A stretch of 64,000 nt of DNA from Neisseria flavescens. Its GTDB lineage: Bacteria; Pseudomonadota; Gammaproteobacteria; Burkholderiales; Neisseriaceae. Each line of letters begins with the position of its first letter. Position 1 is the stretch's first letter. The translations under genes and the position numbers were made by a program. Where the stretch lies: the NCBI RefSeq assembly GCF_005221285.1, contig NZ_CP039886.1, positions 62,001 to 126,000 of the forward strand, written 5' to 3'. The notes beneath the pieces were generated by a model. That model saw only the letters and a list, made by a program, of their open reading frames with translations, was not told where the DNA came from and did not search any database. Positions 25,753 through 34,365 of the stretch are shown one piece after another.

Positions 25753-26104
25753 ACTCCCGCGAAAGCGGGAATCCGGTCCGTTCGGTTTCGGTTTTTTTGA
25801 GGTTTCGGGTAATTTCCAAATCGTCCTTCCCGCGAAAAACAGAAAATCAAAATACGAAGGTAGGAATGACGGCGGAGGCATTTCTGTTTTTTCGATAATG
25901 CCATAACTTTGAAATTCGCCATTCCCGCGCAGGCGGGAATCCGGTCCGTTCGGTTTCAGTCATTTCCAAAAATTGCCGTAGCGTTAAGTTTCTAGATTCC
26001 CACTTTTGTGGGAATGACGAAGGAGTGGGAATGGCGAAAGTGGAGGGAATCCAGACCTGCCGGCACGAAAACCTGCATCCCGTCATTCCCGCGAAAGCGG
26101 GAAT
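25753..26104. repeat. Array of four dRS3 neisserial repeats
   Basis: Four 20-bp elements fit ATTCCC-N8-GGGAAT: 25753-25772 (first arm ACTCCC), 25921-25940, 25996-26015 and 26085-26104. They are spaced by about 55-150 bases of repeat-like sequence (GTCCGTTCGGTTTC occurs twice). Such arrays are recombination-prone, alter neighbouring surface genes, and dRS3 is the known integration site of MDA filamentous phage in meningococci. No gene lies in 25673-26316. Confidence 0.85.
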
Positions 26105-26316
26105 CCGGTTTTTGAATTTCGGTCATTTCCGACAAATTGCTTTGGCATTGAATATTTCCTATTTTAATCCACTATATCCAATCGCCGCACCGAAACTTTA
26201 AAAAATAAATACATTCTTTAACAAAAAATCACATTTCAGCCAAACAAATCTGCTAAAATCCTCAGCACTCGTTAACAATGTTTTTAATAATTTAATCTTA
26301 AATATTTGGAATTGAT

Positions 26317-27050
26317 ATGTATACAGCCACCAAAAACCTTCTCTTCTCTTCTCTTCTCTTTTCTTTTCTTCCGCAGCGCAGGCGGCAAGTGAAGACAACG
26401 GCCGCGGCCCGTATGTGCAGGCAGATTTGACTTACGCCTACGAACACATTACCCACGATTATCCTGCCGACAACGCCAAACTCTTCGACGACTACCGAGA
26501 CATCAAAACCCACTCCACACACCCCCGCCTTTCCGTCGGCTACGATTTCGGCAACTGGCGCATCGCCCTCGATTACGCCCGTTATAATACTTGGGAACAT
26601 GGCAAGCATATTCATGCGGAACAAACAAAAACATACGCTAATGGAGCTGTTACCGCCAAAATAGAAGCGGACAATACCGACAAAGGCACATTTAAAGCCG
26701 AATCCGGCTACGGCATCTCCGCCATCTACGATTTCGACACCGGCACCCGCTTCAAACCCTATGCCGGCGTACGGGTTGGTTTAGGCAAAATCAGACACAG
26801 CATTTCTTTAGAAGGTACGAAAACTACTACCATTAACAATATCGTGAGAGGTCCGGAAAAAGCCTATGAACCCATCCACGAAAGCCACAGCATCCGCCGC
26901 GTGGGCTTCGGCGCGGTGGCAGGCGTAGGCATAGACATCACGCCCAACCTAACCTTGGATACCGGCTACCGCTACCACTATTGGGGACACCTGGAAAACA
27001 CCCGCTTCAAAACCCACGAAGCCTCATTGGGCGTACGCTACCGCTTCTGA
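26317..27050 (+). CDS. opa: Opacity (Opa) family outer-membrane adhesin, phase-variable, out of frame
   Basis: An ATG at 26317 opens MYTATKNLLFSS, but after the CTCTT tract the frame runs into a stop near 26430. The mature protein lies in another frame (about 26380-27050): AAQAASEDNGRGPYVQADLTY, then THPRLSVGYDFGNWRIALDY, GISAIYDFDTGTRFKPYAGV and a terminal HEASLGVRYRF. This is an eight-strand Opa barrel of about 220 residues, with semivariable and hypervariable loops in the middle. Removing one CTCTT unit, or adding two, restores a continuous signal peptide ending SSAAQAA. As given, the gene is OFF. The promoter lies downstream of the dRS3 array. Confidence 0.88.
26341..26360 (+). repeat. 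CTCTT pentanucleotide tract (4 perfect units) in the opa signal sequence
   Basis: Four perfect CTCTT units followed by two TTCTT variants. Slipped-strand mispairing changes the unit number and thereby the reading frame; 3 or 6 units would be ON, 4 and 5 OFF. Confidence 0.9.
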
Positions 27051-27063
27051 TTCCCCGATTCCG

Positions 27064-27093
27064 ATGCCGTCTGAACCTTCAGACGGCATTTTT
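27064..27093 (+). terminator. AT-dialect DUS terminator after opa
   Basis: ATGCCGTCTGAA CC TTCAGACGGCAT followed by a T-run. Confidence 0.75.
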
Positions 27094-27170
27094 GATGCAC
27101 TCGCCATTTACAGGCGCGGGGTGGGCGCAGTGAAATACCCGGACCGTCATTCCCGATATACCGTAATCCA

Positions 27171-27197
27171 TGCGGCCTATTTAGGCCGCATTTTTTT
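27171..27197 (+). terminator. Second, orphan intrinsic terminator
   Basis: TGCGGCC, TATTTA loop, GGCCGCA, then seven T. It lies in the 304-base gap between opa and dusA, about 80 bases after the opa terminator, with no gene in front; the rest of the gap shows nothing else. Confidence 0.7.
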
Positions 27198-27290
27198 ATG
27201 CTTAGATTATGTTTTGGGTTTATTCGATGAATTAATCGTCATAGTAGCCAAAGAGAAATGAAAATATCTTTAGCAGTCTGTTGCAATTTA

Positions 27291-27332
27291 AAAGGCCGTC
27301 TGAAACATCATTTGATGTTTCAGATGGCCTTT
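27291..27332 (-). terminator. DUS-derived terminator after dusA
   Basis: AAAGGCCGTCTGAAACATCA pairs with TGATGTTTCAGATGGCCTTT; one arm carries a base change in the DUS core (CAGATGG). Confidence 0.65.
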
Positions 27333-27354
27333 CATTTATTCGCACGATATGCCA

Positions 27355-28359
27355 TTAATCCCAAATATTTGCGCGTTCGACTTCTTTCCATGCGTCTAGA
27401 ATCAGGCTGCCGTCGTTGTCTTTCAGTAAGGCGGCATCTGAGAGCATACGGCGCCAAGTGCGGGCATTTTTTAGGCTGTGCATCAAGCCCAGTGCGTGGC
27501 GGACGATATGGCGTAGGATGGTACCGCGCCCTGAGGCGATTTGTTCGCGGCTGTATGCGTATAGCCAAGCTGCTAAATCTGCGTATTGGATTGGTGCGTG
27601 TGTGTCGTTGTAAAACCGTGCATCCCAATCGCGCATCAGCATTGGATTGTGATAAGCCTCGCGCCCGATCATGACGCCGTCGACAAATTTCAGATGTTCG
27701 GCGATTTCTTCATTGGTGGTGATGCCACCGTTAATCAAAATTTCCAAGTCGGGGAACTCTTGTTTCAAACGGTAGACGTATTCATATTTGAGTGGCGGAA
27801 CTTCGCGGTTTTCTTTCGGGGACAAACCGTCCAGCCAAGCATTACGTGCATGGACGATATATGTGCGGCAGGCTGTTTTTTCACGAAGCATTCCTACAAA
27901 ATCTGCCACAACTTGATATTCTGTTTGTCTGTCTACGCCGATACGGTGTTTGACTGTTACTGGAATTTCAACTGCATCCTGCATCGCGTTCAAACAATCT
28001 GCCACCAAATCTACATCATTCATCAGGCAAGCGCCGAATGCGCCTTTTTGTACGCGTGGGCTGGGGCAGCCGCAATTTAGGTTAACTTCGTTATAGCCAT
28101 ACGTCTCAGCCGCTTTGGCAGCGATTGCCAAGTCATGAGGATCTGAGCCGCCAAGCTGTAAAGCTACCGGTTGCTCGCCTTCGTTGAAACTCAAAAAGCG
28201 GTCTTTATCTCCGTAAACCACTGCGCCTGAATTGACCATTTCGCTATAAAGCCAAGTATTGCGTGTAATTTGTCGCGCCATAAAGCGATAGTGTCTGTCT
28301 GTCCAATCGAGCATAGGTGCGACAGACAAGCGGCGGGAAGGTAGGGAAGAAGCAGACAT
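27355..28359 (-). CDS. dusA: tRNA-dihydrouridine(20/20a) synthase DusA
   Basis: A 334-residue FMN enzyme. The DusA-specific N terminus RRLSVAPMLDWTDRHYRFMAR, PVALQLGGSDPHDLA, the catalytic cysteine in NLNCGCPSPRVQKGAFGACLM, KHRIGVD, and INGGITTNEEI are all present. The ATG at 28359 (MSASSLPSRR) is preferred to an upstream TTG at 28374. Second dihydrouridine synthase in the window (dusB at 18.9 kb); the two have different tRNA positions. Monocistronic. Confidence 0.94.
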   Translation of the reverse strand: MSASSLPSRRLSVAPMLDWTDRHYRFMARQITRNTWLYSEMVNSGAVVYGDKDRFLSFNEGEQPVALQLGGSDPHDLAIAAKAAETYGYNEVNLNCGCPSPRVQKGAFGACLMNDVDLVADCLNAMQDAVEIPVTVKHRIGVDRQTEYQVVADFVGMLREKTACRTYIVHARNAWLDGLSPKENREVPPLKYEYVYRLKQEFPDLEILINGGITTNEEIAEHLKFVDGVMIGREAYHNPMLMRDWDARFYNDTHAPIQYADLAAWLYAYSREQIASGRGTILRHIVRHALGLMHSLKNARTWRRMLSDAALLKDNDGSLILDAWKEVERANIWD

Positions 28360-28576
28360 TGAGATGACTTTCAAACAAAATAACGCATTATATAGTGTAT
28401 TAAATTGACTTTCGATATCGTCCGGTAAATCAAAATGATATATAAGGTATTACTGGGTGCCGCCGTGTTGTAGCTGAGGCTAAATCTATTCATAGTGGTG
28501 GAAATCCAATATTCAGACGGCCAAATAAGTTTTAAAATGTCAAACAACAAACCATTGGAATGATAAGGAAAAAAAT

Positions 28577-29197
28577 ATGGCACAATTTTTCGCTATTCAT
28601 CCCGATAATCCCCAAGACCGCCTTATCAAACAAGCCGCCGATATTGTTCGCAGTGGCGGAGTTATTGTTTACCCTACGGATTCCTGCTATGCGTTAGGTT
28701 GCAAACTAGGCGATAAAAACGCGATGGAGCGCATTCTAACGATTCGCAAAATCGATCAAAAACACCATCTGACCCTGATGTGTGCCGATTTGAGCGAATT
28801 GGGTACTTACGCCAAAGTAGATAACGCCCAATTCCGCCAGCTCAAAGCAGCTACGCCCGGCAGCTACACCTTTATCCTGCAGGCAACCAAAGAAGTACCC
28901 AATCGCACGCTTCACCCCAAGCGCAAAACCATCGGCCTGCGTGTTCCCGATAACGCCACTGCCTTGGCACTTTTGCAAGAATTGGGCGAACCTATTTTAA
29001 GTTGCACCCTCATGCTGCCCGAAGACGACGAGCCATTGACCGATCCATACGAAATTCGAGATCGTCTTGAGCATGCTGTCGATTTGGTTATTGATGGCGG
29101 CTGGTGCGGTACTGAGCCGACGACAGTTATCGATATGACCGATGGCACTGAGCTGATTCGTCAAGGCAAGGGCGATATTGCCGTATTCGGCTTGTAA
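28577..29197 (+). CDS. yciO: YciO/YrdC-family (Sua5-like) protein
   Basis: A 206-residue single YrdC domain. N-terminal IRxGG-type segment ADIVRSGGVIVYPTDSCYALGC, the basic pocket RKIDQKHHLTLMC, PGSYTFILQATKEVPNRTLHPKRKTIGLRVP and a late DGGWCGTEPTTVID. These fit YciO rather than TsaC (the usual KRP of the Sua5 type is replaced by RKIDQ). TsaC makes threonylcarbamoyl-AMP for tRNA t6A; YciO is a paralogue whose role is less clear. Ribosome site AAGGAAAAAA before ATG 28577. Confidence 0.85.
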   Translation: MAQFFAIHPDNPQDRLIKQAADIVRSGGVIVYPTDSCYALGCKLGDKNAMERILTIRKIDQKHHLTLMCADLSELGTYAKVDNAQFRQLKAATPGSYTFILQATKEVPNRTLHPKRKTIGLRVPDNATALALLQELGEPILSCTLMLPEDDEPLTDPYEIRDRLEHAVDLVIDGGWCGTEPTTVIDMTDGTELIRQGKGDIAVFGL

Positions 29198-29328
29198 AAC
29201 CATCCGCGTTTGTATTAAGTAGGGATATGCGTGTTCTTTCTATTATGTATTAAAAGTATATTGCCGATTTTATTGATAGCTTAAAAACCAAATTATTCAA
29301 TTAAGTAGTTGTTCAATATCATTCCATT

Positions 29329-29361
29329 AAAGGCCGTCTGAAATGTTTTAGACGGCCTTTC
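29329..29361 (+). terminator. DUS-derived terminator after yciO
   Basis: AAAGGCCGTCTGAAA and TTTTAGACGGCCTTT arms, 130 bases after yciO; one arm lacks the C of TCAGACGG. Confidence 0.6.
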
Positions 29362-29444
29362 TCTTGCATTTCTCAATAAATAATTCATTTTAAATAATAT
29401 TCTAAATATTGGCATATGGTTTGCATGAGTTGTAGGAAAACGTT

Positions 29445-30294
29445 GCGTTGTTTACACCACAGATTGAGAAAAATAAGCCTGCAAGACCTCAAACGGCGTA
29501 TCGCCGTTCAAACTGCGGTGCGGCTTCACAGTGTTATAGAAATTAACAAAGCGGCACAACTCCTTTCGCCGGTGTTCCGGACGGTCAAACAACTGTTTCT
29601 CATGCCACATCTCCATCAGGGTGCGGATAACCCGTTCCGCCTTACCGTTGGTCTGCGGATGGGCAACCCGGGTAAACTTTTGACCAATCCCGTTCTCATA
29701 ACAGGCTACACCGAAAGCATGGTTGGCCGAGCCTTTATATTCCGTACCGTTGTCGGAGTAAACGCACTCAATCAGGTATGGGCAGGGATCAATCAGGTAT
29801 TCGGTCAGAAACTTGGCGGCACTGTCTGCGGTTTTGTCCGGCAAAATGGCGGCGTATAGCTCCCTTGAGAAATCGTCGATGGCGACAAACAGGTAATCCC
29901 GCTTATCGGTGGCTTTCTACCCTTTGATCAGCGGCAGCCGTTTGGTATCGGGATGTACCGGCTCTCCGGGGTAGGATTTATTGTAGCGTTTGGCCTGCCT
30001 TTTGAGTTTTTCCTGAATGTCGCGTTCTACCTTGGCCGGGCGTTTCATTCCGTACTTTGCCTGTTTGAAACGGTTGTTGGTACTGGTTTGGGGTTTGAGC
30101 AGTCTGCCTCTTGCGGCTTTAAGTGCGCGGTAAATGGTGACGCGGCTGACTTGGTAGCGGCGTGCCGGGGAGGTGACGCTTTCCTTCCCCTGCGTGTAGG
30201 CCGGCCAAATGGCTTGGCGGTGGTGCGGGGTGAGACGGGTGTTTTTGTGCATGTTCATGTTTCAGTATTCTCCTGGAAATACTGTAAACAACGC
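29445..30294 (-). mobile_element. IS481-family insertion sequence
   Basis: About 850 bp bounded by a 12-bp inverted repeat: GCGTTGTTTACA at 29445-29456 and TGTAAACAACGC at 30283-30294. It carries one minus-strand transposase. The right end abuts the reading frame of a trimeric autotransporter. I see no clear target duplication, so the flanks may have rearranged after insertion. Confidence 0.75.
29452..30258 (-). pseudogene. IS481-family transposase with in-frame stop
   Basis: About 268 codons. The N-terminal helix-turn-helix is seen in RRYQVSRVTIYRALKAARGR; the DDE core shows VAIDDFSRELYAAILPDK, YSDNGTEYKG and QTNGKAERVIRTLMEMW. A TAG at 29917-29919, within RLPLIKG-stop-KATDKRDYLF, replaces what is probably CAG (Gln). 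Both parts are in the same frame, so one nonsense change inactivates it. The element is likely immobile unless helped in trans. Confidence 0.85.
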
Positions 30295-31402
30295 TACTGG
30301 TTTCTACACCAAAGACGACATCCAAAAAGGTGTGGATGTCAAAACCACCGTTGACACCAAAGGCCTGGCCTTCAACGGCGACAGCAGCAGCACCAATGTC
30401 GAAAAACTCGACTCTACCGTGACCGTTGCCGGCGACGACAACATCACCACCGAAGCCCAAGACGATAAAGCGACCGTCAAGCTGAACAAAGACCTGGTAG
30501 TAGACAGCGTCAAAGCGGGTGACACTACCGTGAACAACGACGGTGTGACCGTTGCAGGTGGTTCTAGCCTGACCAAGTCCGGTATTGATGCTGCAGGCAA
30601 CAAAGTGACCAACGTAGCCGACGGCGACCTCAATGCCAACAGCAAAGATGCCATTAACGGCAGCCAGTTGCACGCAACCAACCAAAACGTCGCCAACAAT
30701 GCTACGACGATCGCTAAAGGTATTAACTTCGGCGGTACGACCGGCAGCAACAACTACGTGTTGGGTTCTACCATCAACGTCAAAGGCGACAGCAACATCA
30801 TCAGCGAAACCGTAGCCGGTGGCGCACAGCTGAAGTTGGCTGACGAGATCAGCGTGAAGACCGTGAATGCCGATACCTTCAAAGCAGGCGATACTGTGAT
30901 GAATAACGACGGCGTGAAAGTCGGCGATAAAGTTGCGTTGAACAAAGACGGTCTGACCGCAGGCAATACCGTGGTCAACAACGATGGTGTAACCATCGCT
31001 GCACCGACTGAAAGCAATCCGAACAACCAAGTCAAACTGTCTCCTGTCGGTCTAAACAACGGCGGCCAACGCATTACCAACGTGGCTCCGGGTAAAGACG
31101 GTACAGACGCGGCAAACGTGAACCAGTTGATTGGTTTGGGTACCGAGTTGCAGAACAACATCAACCAAGTAGGTAAGAAAGCCTACGCGGGTGTGGCCGG
31201 TGCGATTGCCCAAGGCTCGATTCCGCAAGTAACCCGTCCGGGTGCGACCGGTATCGGTGTCGGCAGCGGCTACTACGGTGGTCAGTCTGCCATGGCCATC
31301 GGCGTATCTGCGATGAGCGACGGCGGCAACTGGATTGTCAAAGGCAACTTCTCGGCCAATACCGACGGTCATGTCGGTGCCGGTGCGCTGTATCAGTGGT
31401 AA
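30295..31402 (+). pseudogene. 3' part of a trimeric autotransporter adhesin (YadA/Hia-like)
   Basis: About 368 codons in frame up to TAA at 31402, opening NATGFYTKDDIQKGVDVKTT. It has stalk/neck repeats (GDTTVNNDGVTVAGGSS, DAINGSQLHATNQNVANN, GLNNGGQRITNVAPGKDGTDAANVNQL) and the C-terminal four-strand membrane anchor ending SANTDGHVGAGALYQW. The head, most of the stalk and the signal peptide are missing; the IS481 element lies exactly at the 5' edge. The anchor is intact, but no export signal remains, so surface expression is unlikely. Confidence 0.85.
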
Positions 31403-31443
31403 GTTGGCAATGACAGGCAACTAGATTTGCTGCCTGAATAGGG

Positions 31444-31482
31444 AGGCCGTCTGAAATTTTAGGTTTCAGACGGCCTTTTTTT
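31444..31482 (+). terminator. DUS terminator after the autotransporter fragment
   Basis: AGGCCGTCTGAAA and TTTCAGACGGCCT arms followed by seven T. Confidence 0.8.
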
Positions 31483-31557
31483 CTAAAAACACTTGAATTT
31501 AGGCTATCTGAAACGATATGCTTCATCTATTTACCGCATGACTCTGAAAGAGAACAA

Positions 31558-34179
31558 ATGAGCAAAACCATCCATTATTTGAAAGACTACACCGCGCCAG
31601 CGTACCGTATTCTGAAAACCGACCTGCATTTCGATATTTTAGAACCGCAAACCATCGTCAAATCCAGTCTGACCGTTCAACCTGAAAGAGCAGGGGAGCC
31701 ATTGGTATTGGATGGATCGGCAAAACTGCTGTCTGTGAAAGTAAACGGCCAGACCGTAGATTATGTGTTGGAAGACGAAAAACTGACGATCGCAGGCGTG
31801 CCGTCTGAAAACTTTACGCTGGAAGTGGAAACTGAAATTCTACCGGCTGAGAACAAATCGCTGATGGGTCTGTATGCTTCCGGCGGCAATTTGTTTACCC
31901 AATGTGAACCGGAAGGCTTCCGCAAAATTGCGTTCTACATCGACCGTCCGGATGTCATGTCTAAATTTACCACCACCATCGTTGCAGACAAAAAACGCTA
32001 TCCGGTGTTGCTGTCTAACGGCAATAAAATCGATGGCGGCGAGTTTTCAGACGGCCGTCATTGGGTGAAATGGGAAGACCCGTTTGCCAAACCGAGCTAT
32101 CTCTTTGCTTTGGTGGCAGGCGATTTGGCGGTAACGGAAGATTATTTTACGACCATGAGCGGCCGTAAGGTCAAAATCGAGTTCTATACCACTGAGACAG
32201 ACAAACCTAAAGTCGGTTTTGCCGTGGAATCGTTGAAAAATGCGATGAAATGGGACGAGACACGCTTCGGTTTGGAATACGACTTGGATATTTTCATGGT
32301 CGTTGCCGTGGGCGATTTCAATATGGGTGCGATGGAAAACAAAGGTTTGAATATTTTCAATACCAAGTTCGTGCTGGCCAATAGCCGTACCGCGACCGAT
32401 ACCGACTTTGAAGGCATCGAATCTGTTGTCGGCCACGAATATTTCCACAACTGGACGGGCAACCGCGTGACCTGCCGTGATTGGTTCCAATTGTCGCTGA
32501 AAGAAGGCTTGACCGTATTCCGCGATCAAGAGTTTTCCAGCGACCGGGCCAGCCGCGTGGTACGCCGTATCGACAATGTCCGCATGCTGCGCTTGTTCCA
32601 ATTCCCAGAAGATGCGGGTCCGACTGCACATCCTGTCCGTCCGGCCAGCTACGAAGAAATGAACAACTTCTACACCATGACCGTCTATGAAAAAGGTGCG
32701 GAAGTAGTACGCATGTATCACACCTTACTCGGTGAAGAGGGCTTCCAAAAAGGCATGAAGTTGTATTTCCAACGCCATGACGGACAGGCTGTGACTTGTG
32801 ATGATTTCCGTGCCGCAATGGCAGACGCAAACGGTATCAATCTTGATCAGTTCGCCTTGTGGTACAGCCAAGCCGGCACGCCGGTTTTAGATGCTCAAGG
32901 CCGTCTGAAAGATGGAGCATTTGAATTGACCATCAAACAAACCATTCCGGCCACGCCCGATATGGCGGACAAGCAGCCGATGATGATTCCGGTCAAAACC
33001 GGTTTGCTGAATGAAAAAGGCGAAGCGGTTGAGTTTGAATATCAAGGCAAACGTGTGAAAGAGGCGGTTTTGGTATTGACTGAAGCCGAGCAGACTTTTG
33101 TGTTAGGCAGCGTCAATGAGCCGGTTATCCCGTCTCTGCTGCGAGATTTCTCTGCACCGGTTACCCTGAACTATCCGTACAGCGAGCAAGAATTGGCCAC
33201 TTTGCTGGCGGCAGATGAAAATGAGTTTGCCCGTTGGGAGGCTGCTCAAACCCTGTACCATCGCGCCATTAACGCCAATCGTCAGGCATTGGCAGAGGGC
33301 CGACCTTTGCCGGAACACAAAGCATTGATGGATGCTTTGGCTCTGGTGGTTTCCGGTGACTTTGATCCGGCATTCCGTGCCATTTTGCTGCAAATGCCGT
33401 CTGAAACCGATGTATGGGCGGAAGAAGAAAATATTGATCCGATTCAGGTTCATCAAGCGCGAGAAGCCTTGCTCAATGCCGTTGCCGTCAAGTTCCTGCC
33501 TCAATGGCGCGAGCTGAACCGTCAAGCTGCCGAGCAAGAAAACCAAGCCGATGCCGCTGTTCGTTATGAATACAGTCCGGAATTGGCCGGCTGGCGCACT
33601 TTGCGTAATGCTTGCAGGGCATTTATCCTTCGTGCTGACGCTGCGCATATCGAACACGTTGCGGAGAATTACGAAGCAATGGCACAAAACATGACCCACG
33701 AATGGGGTATCTTATCCGCAATCAATAGCAATGAAAGCGAAATCCGCGATCGTTTGTTGACACAATTTGCCGATAAGTTTGCCGATGATGCTTTGGTAAT
33801 GGACAAATACTTTGCCCTGATTGCCTCAAGCCGCCGCAAAGATACTTTACAGCAAGTTCAGACGGCCTTGAATCATCCTAAGTTCAGTATTGAAAATCCA
33901 AATAAAGCCCGTTCTTTATTGATGAGCTTCAGCCGCAATATTCTGCACTTCCATGCAGAGAATGGTAGTGGATACCGTTTTGTTGCTGATAAAGTGATGG
34001 AAATCGACCGCTTTAATCCGCAAGTTGCCGCCCGACTGGTGCAGGCTTTCAACATCTGCAACAAATTGGAAGCCAACCGCAAAGCCGTTATGACCAAAGA
34101 GTTGCAACGCATCCATGCACAAGAAGGTTTGTCCAAAGATGTGGGCGAGATTGTCGGTAAAATTTTAAATGAGAAATAA
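31558..34179 (+). CDS. pepN: Aminopeptidase N
   Basis: An 873-residue M1 zinc aminopeptidase. The exopeptidase motif GAMEN (in FNMGAMENKGLNIFN, about residues 262-266) and HEYFHNWTGNRVTCRDWFQLSLKEGLTVF (HExxH-18-E) are intact. N-terminal saddle domain and the long helical C-terminal domain have the usual length. It trims peptides in the cytoplasm. ATG 31558 follows GAGAACAA. Several DUS copies lie within the reading frame (near 31800, 32900, 33397, 33860), one of them in the AT dialect. Confidence 0.96.
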   Translation: MSKTIHYLKDYTAPAYRILKTDLHFDILEPQTIVKSSLTVQPERAGEPLVLDGSAKLLSVKVNGQTVDYVLEDEKLTIAGVPSENFTLEVETEILPAENKSLMGLYASGGNLFTQCEPEGFRKIAFYIDRPDVMSKFTTTIVADKKRYPVLLSNGNKIDGGEFSDGRHWVKWEDPFAKPSYLFALVAGDLAVTEDYFTTMSGRKVKIEFYTTETDKPKVGFAVESLKNAMKWDETRFGLEYDLDIFMVVAVGDFNMGAMENKGLNIFNTKFVLANSRTATDTDFEGIESVVGHEYFHNWTGNRVTCRDWFQLSLKEGLTVFRDQEFSSDRASRVVRRIDNVRMLRLFQFPEDAGPTAHPVRPASYEEMNNFYTMTVYEKGAEVVRMYHTLLGEEGFQKGMKLYFQRHDGQAVTCDDFRAAMADANGINLDQFALWYSQAGTPVLDAQGRLKDGAFELTIKQTIPATPDMADKQPMMIPVKTGLLNEKGEAVEFEYQGKRVKEAVLVLTEAEQTFVLGSVNEPVIPSLLRDFSAPVTLNYPYSEQELATLLAADENEFARWEAAQTLYHRAINANRQALAEGRPLPEHKALMDALALVVSGDFDPAFRAILLQMPSETDVWAEEENIDPIQVHQAREALLNAVAVKFLPQWRELNRQAAEQENQADAAVRYEYSPELAGWRTLRNACRAFILRADAAHIEHVAENYEAMAQNMTHEWGILSAINSNESEIRDRLLTQFADKFADDALVMDKYFALIASSRRKDTLQQVQTALNHPKFSIENPNKARSLLMSFSRNILHFHAENGSGYRFVADKVMEIDRFNPQVAARLVQAFNICNKLEANRKAVMTKELQRIHAQEGLSKDVGEIVGKILNEK

Positions 34180-34228
34180 AGCTTGTCTGTTGAACTTATT
34201 GTAATTTGGCAATAAGGATAGATAGACT

Positions 34229-34268
34229 AAAGGCCGTCTGAAACCGATTGGTTTCAGACGGCCTTTTT
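34229..34268 (+). terminator. DUS terminator after pepN
   Basis: AAAGGCCGTCTGAAACC and GGTTTCAGACGGCCTTT with a 4-base loop and T-run. Confidence 0.8.
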
Positions 34269-34320
34269 ATATATCAACGCTTAAATTAATTTTCGTTGAG
34301 TGTAGGGAATAAGAATAAAA

Positions 34321-34349
34321 AAAGAGCCTGCATAAAACAGGCTCTTTTT
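34321..34349 (-). terminator. Terminator of porB
   Basis: AAAGAGCCTG and CAGGCTCTTT arms with a 7-base loop, 16 bases after the porB stop; the preceding A-run gives a U-tract on the minus strand. Confidence 0.85.
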
Positions 34350-34365
34350 CATACTAATCCGAAGA

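Noticed and set aside
27258..27674. Arginine/cysteine-rich ORF on the plus strand opposite dusA.
   Set aside because: Shadow frame of dusA; begins at the dusA terminator and has no known motif.
30119..31030. Minus-strand ORF opposite the autotransporter fragment (303 codons).
   Set aside because: It crosses the IS boundary and mirrors repeat-rich coding DNA; no protein features.
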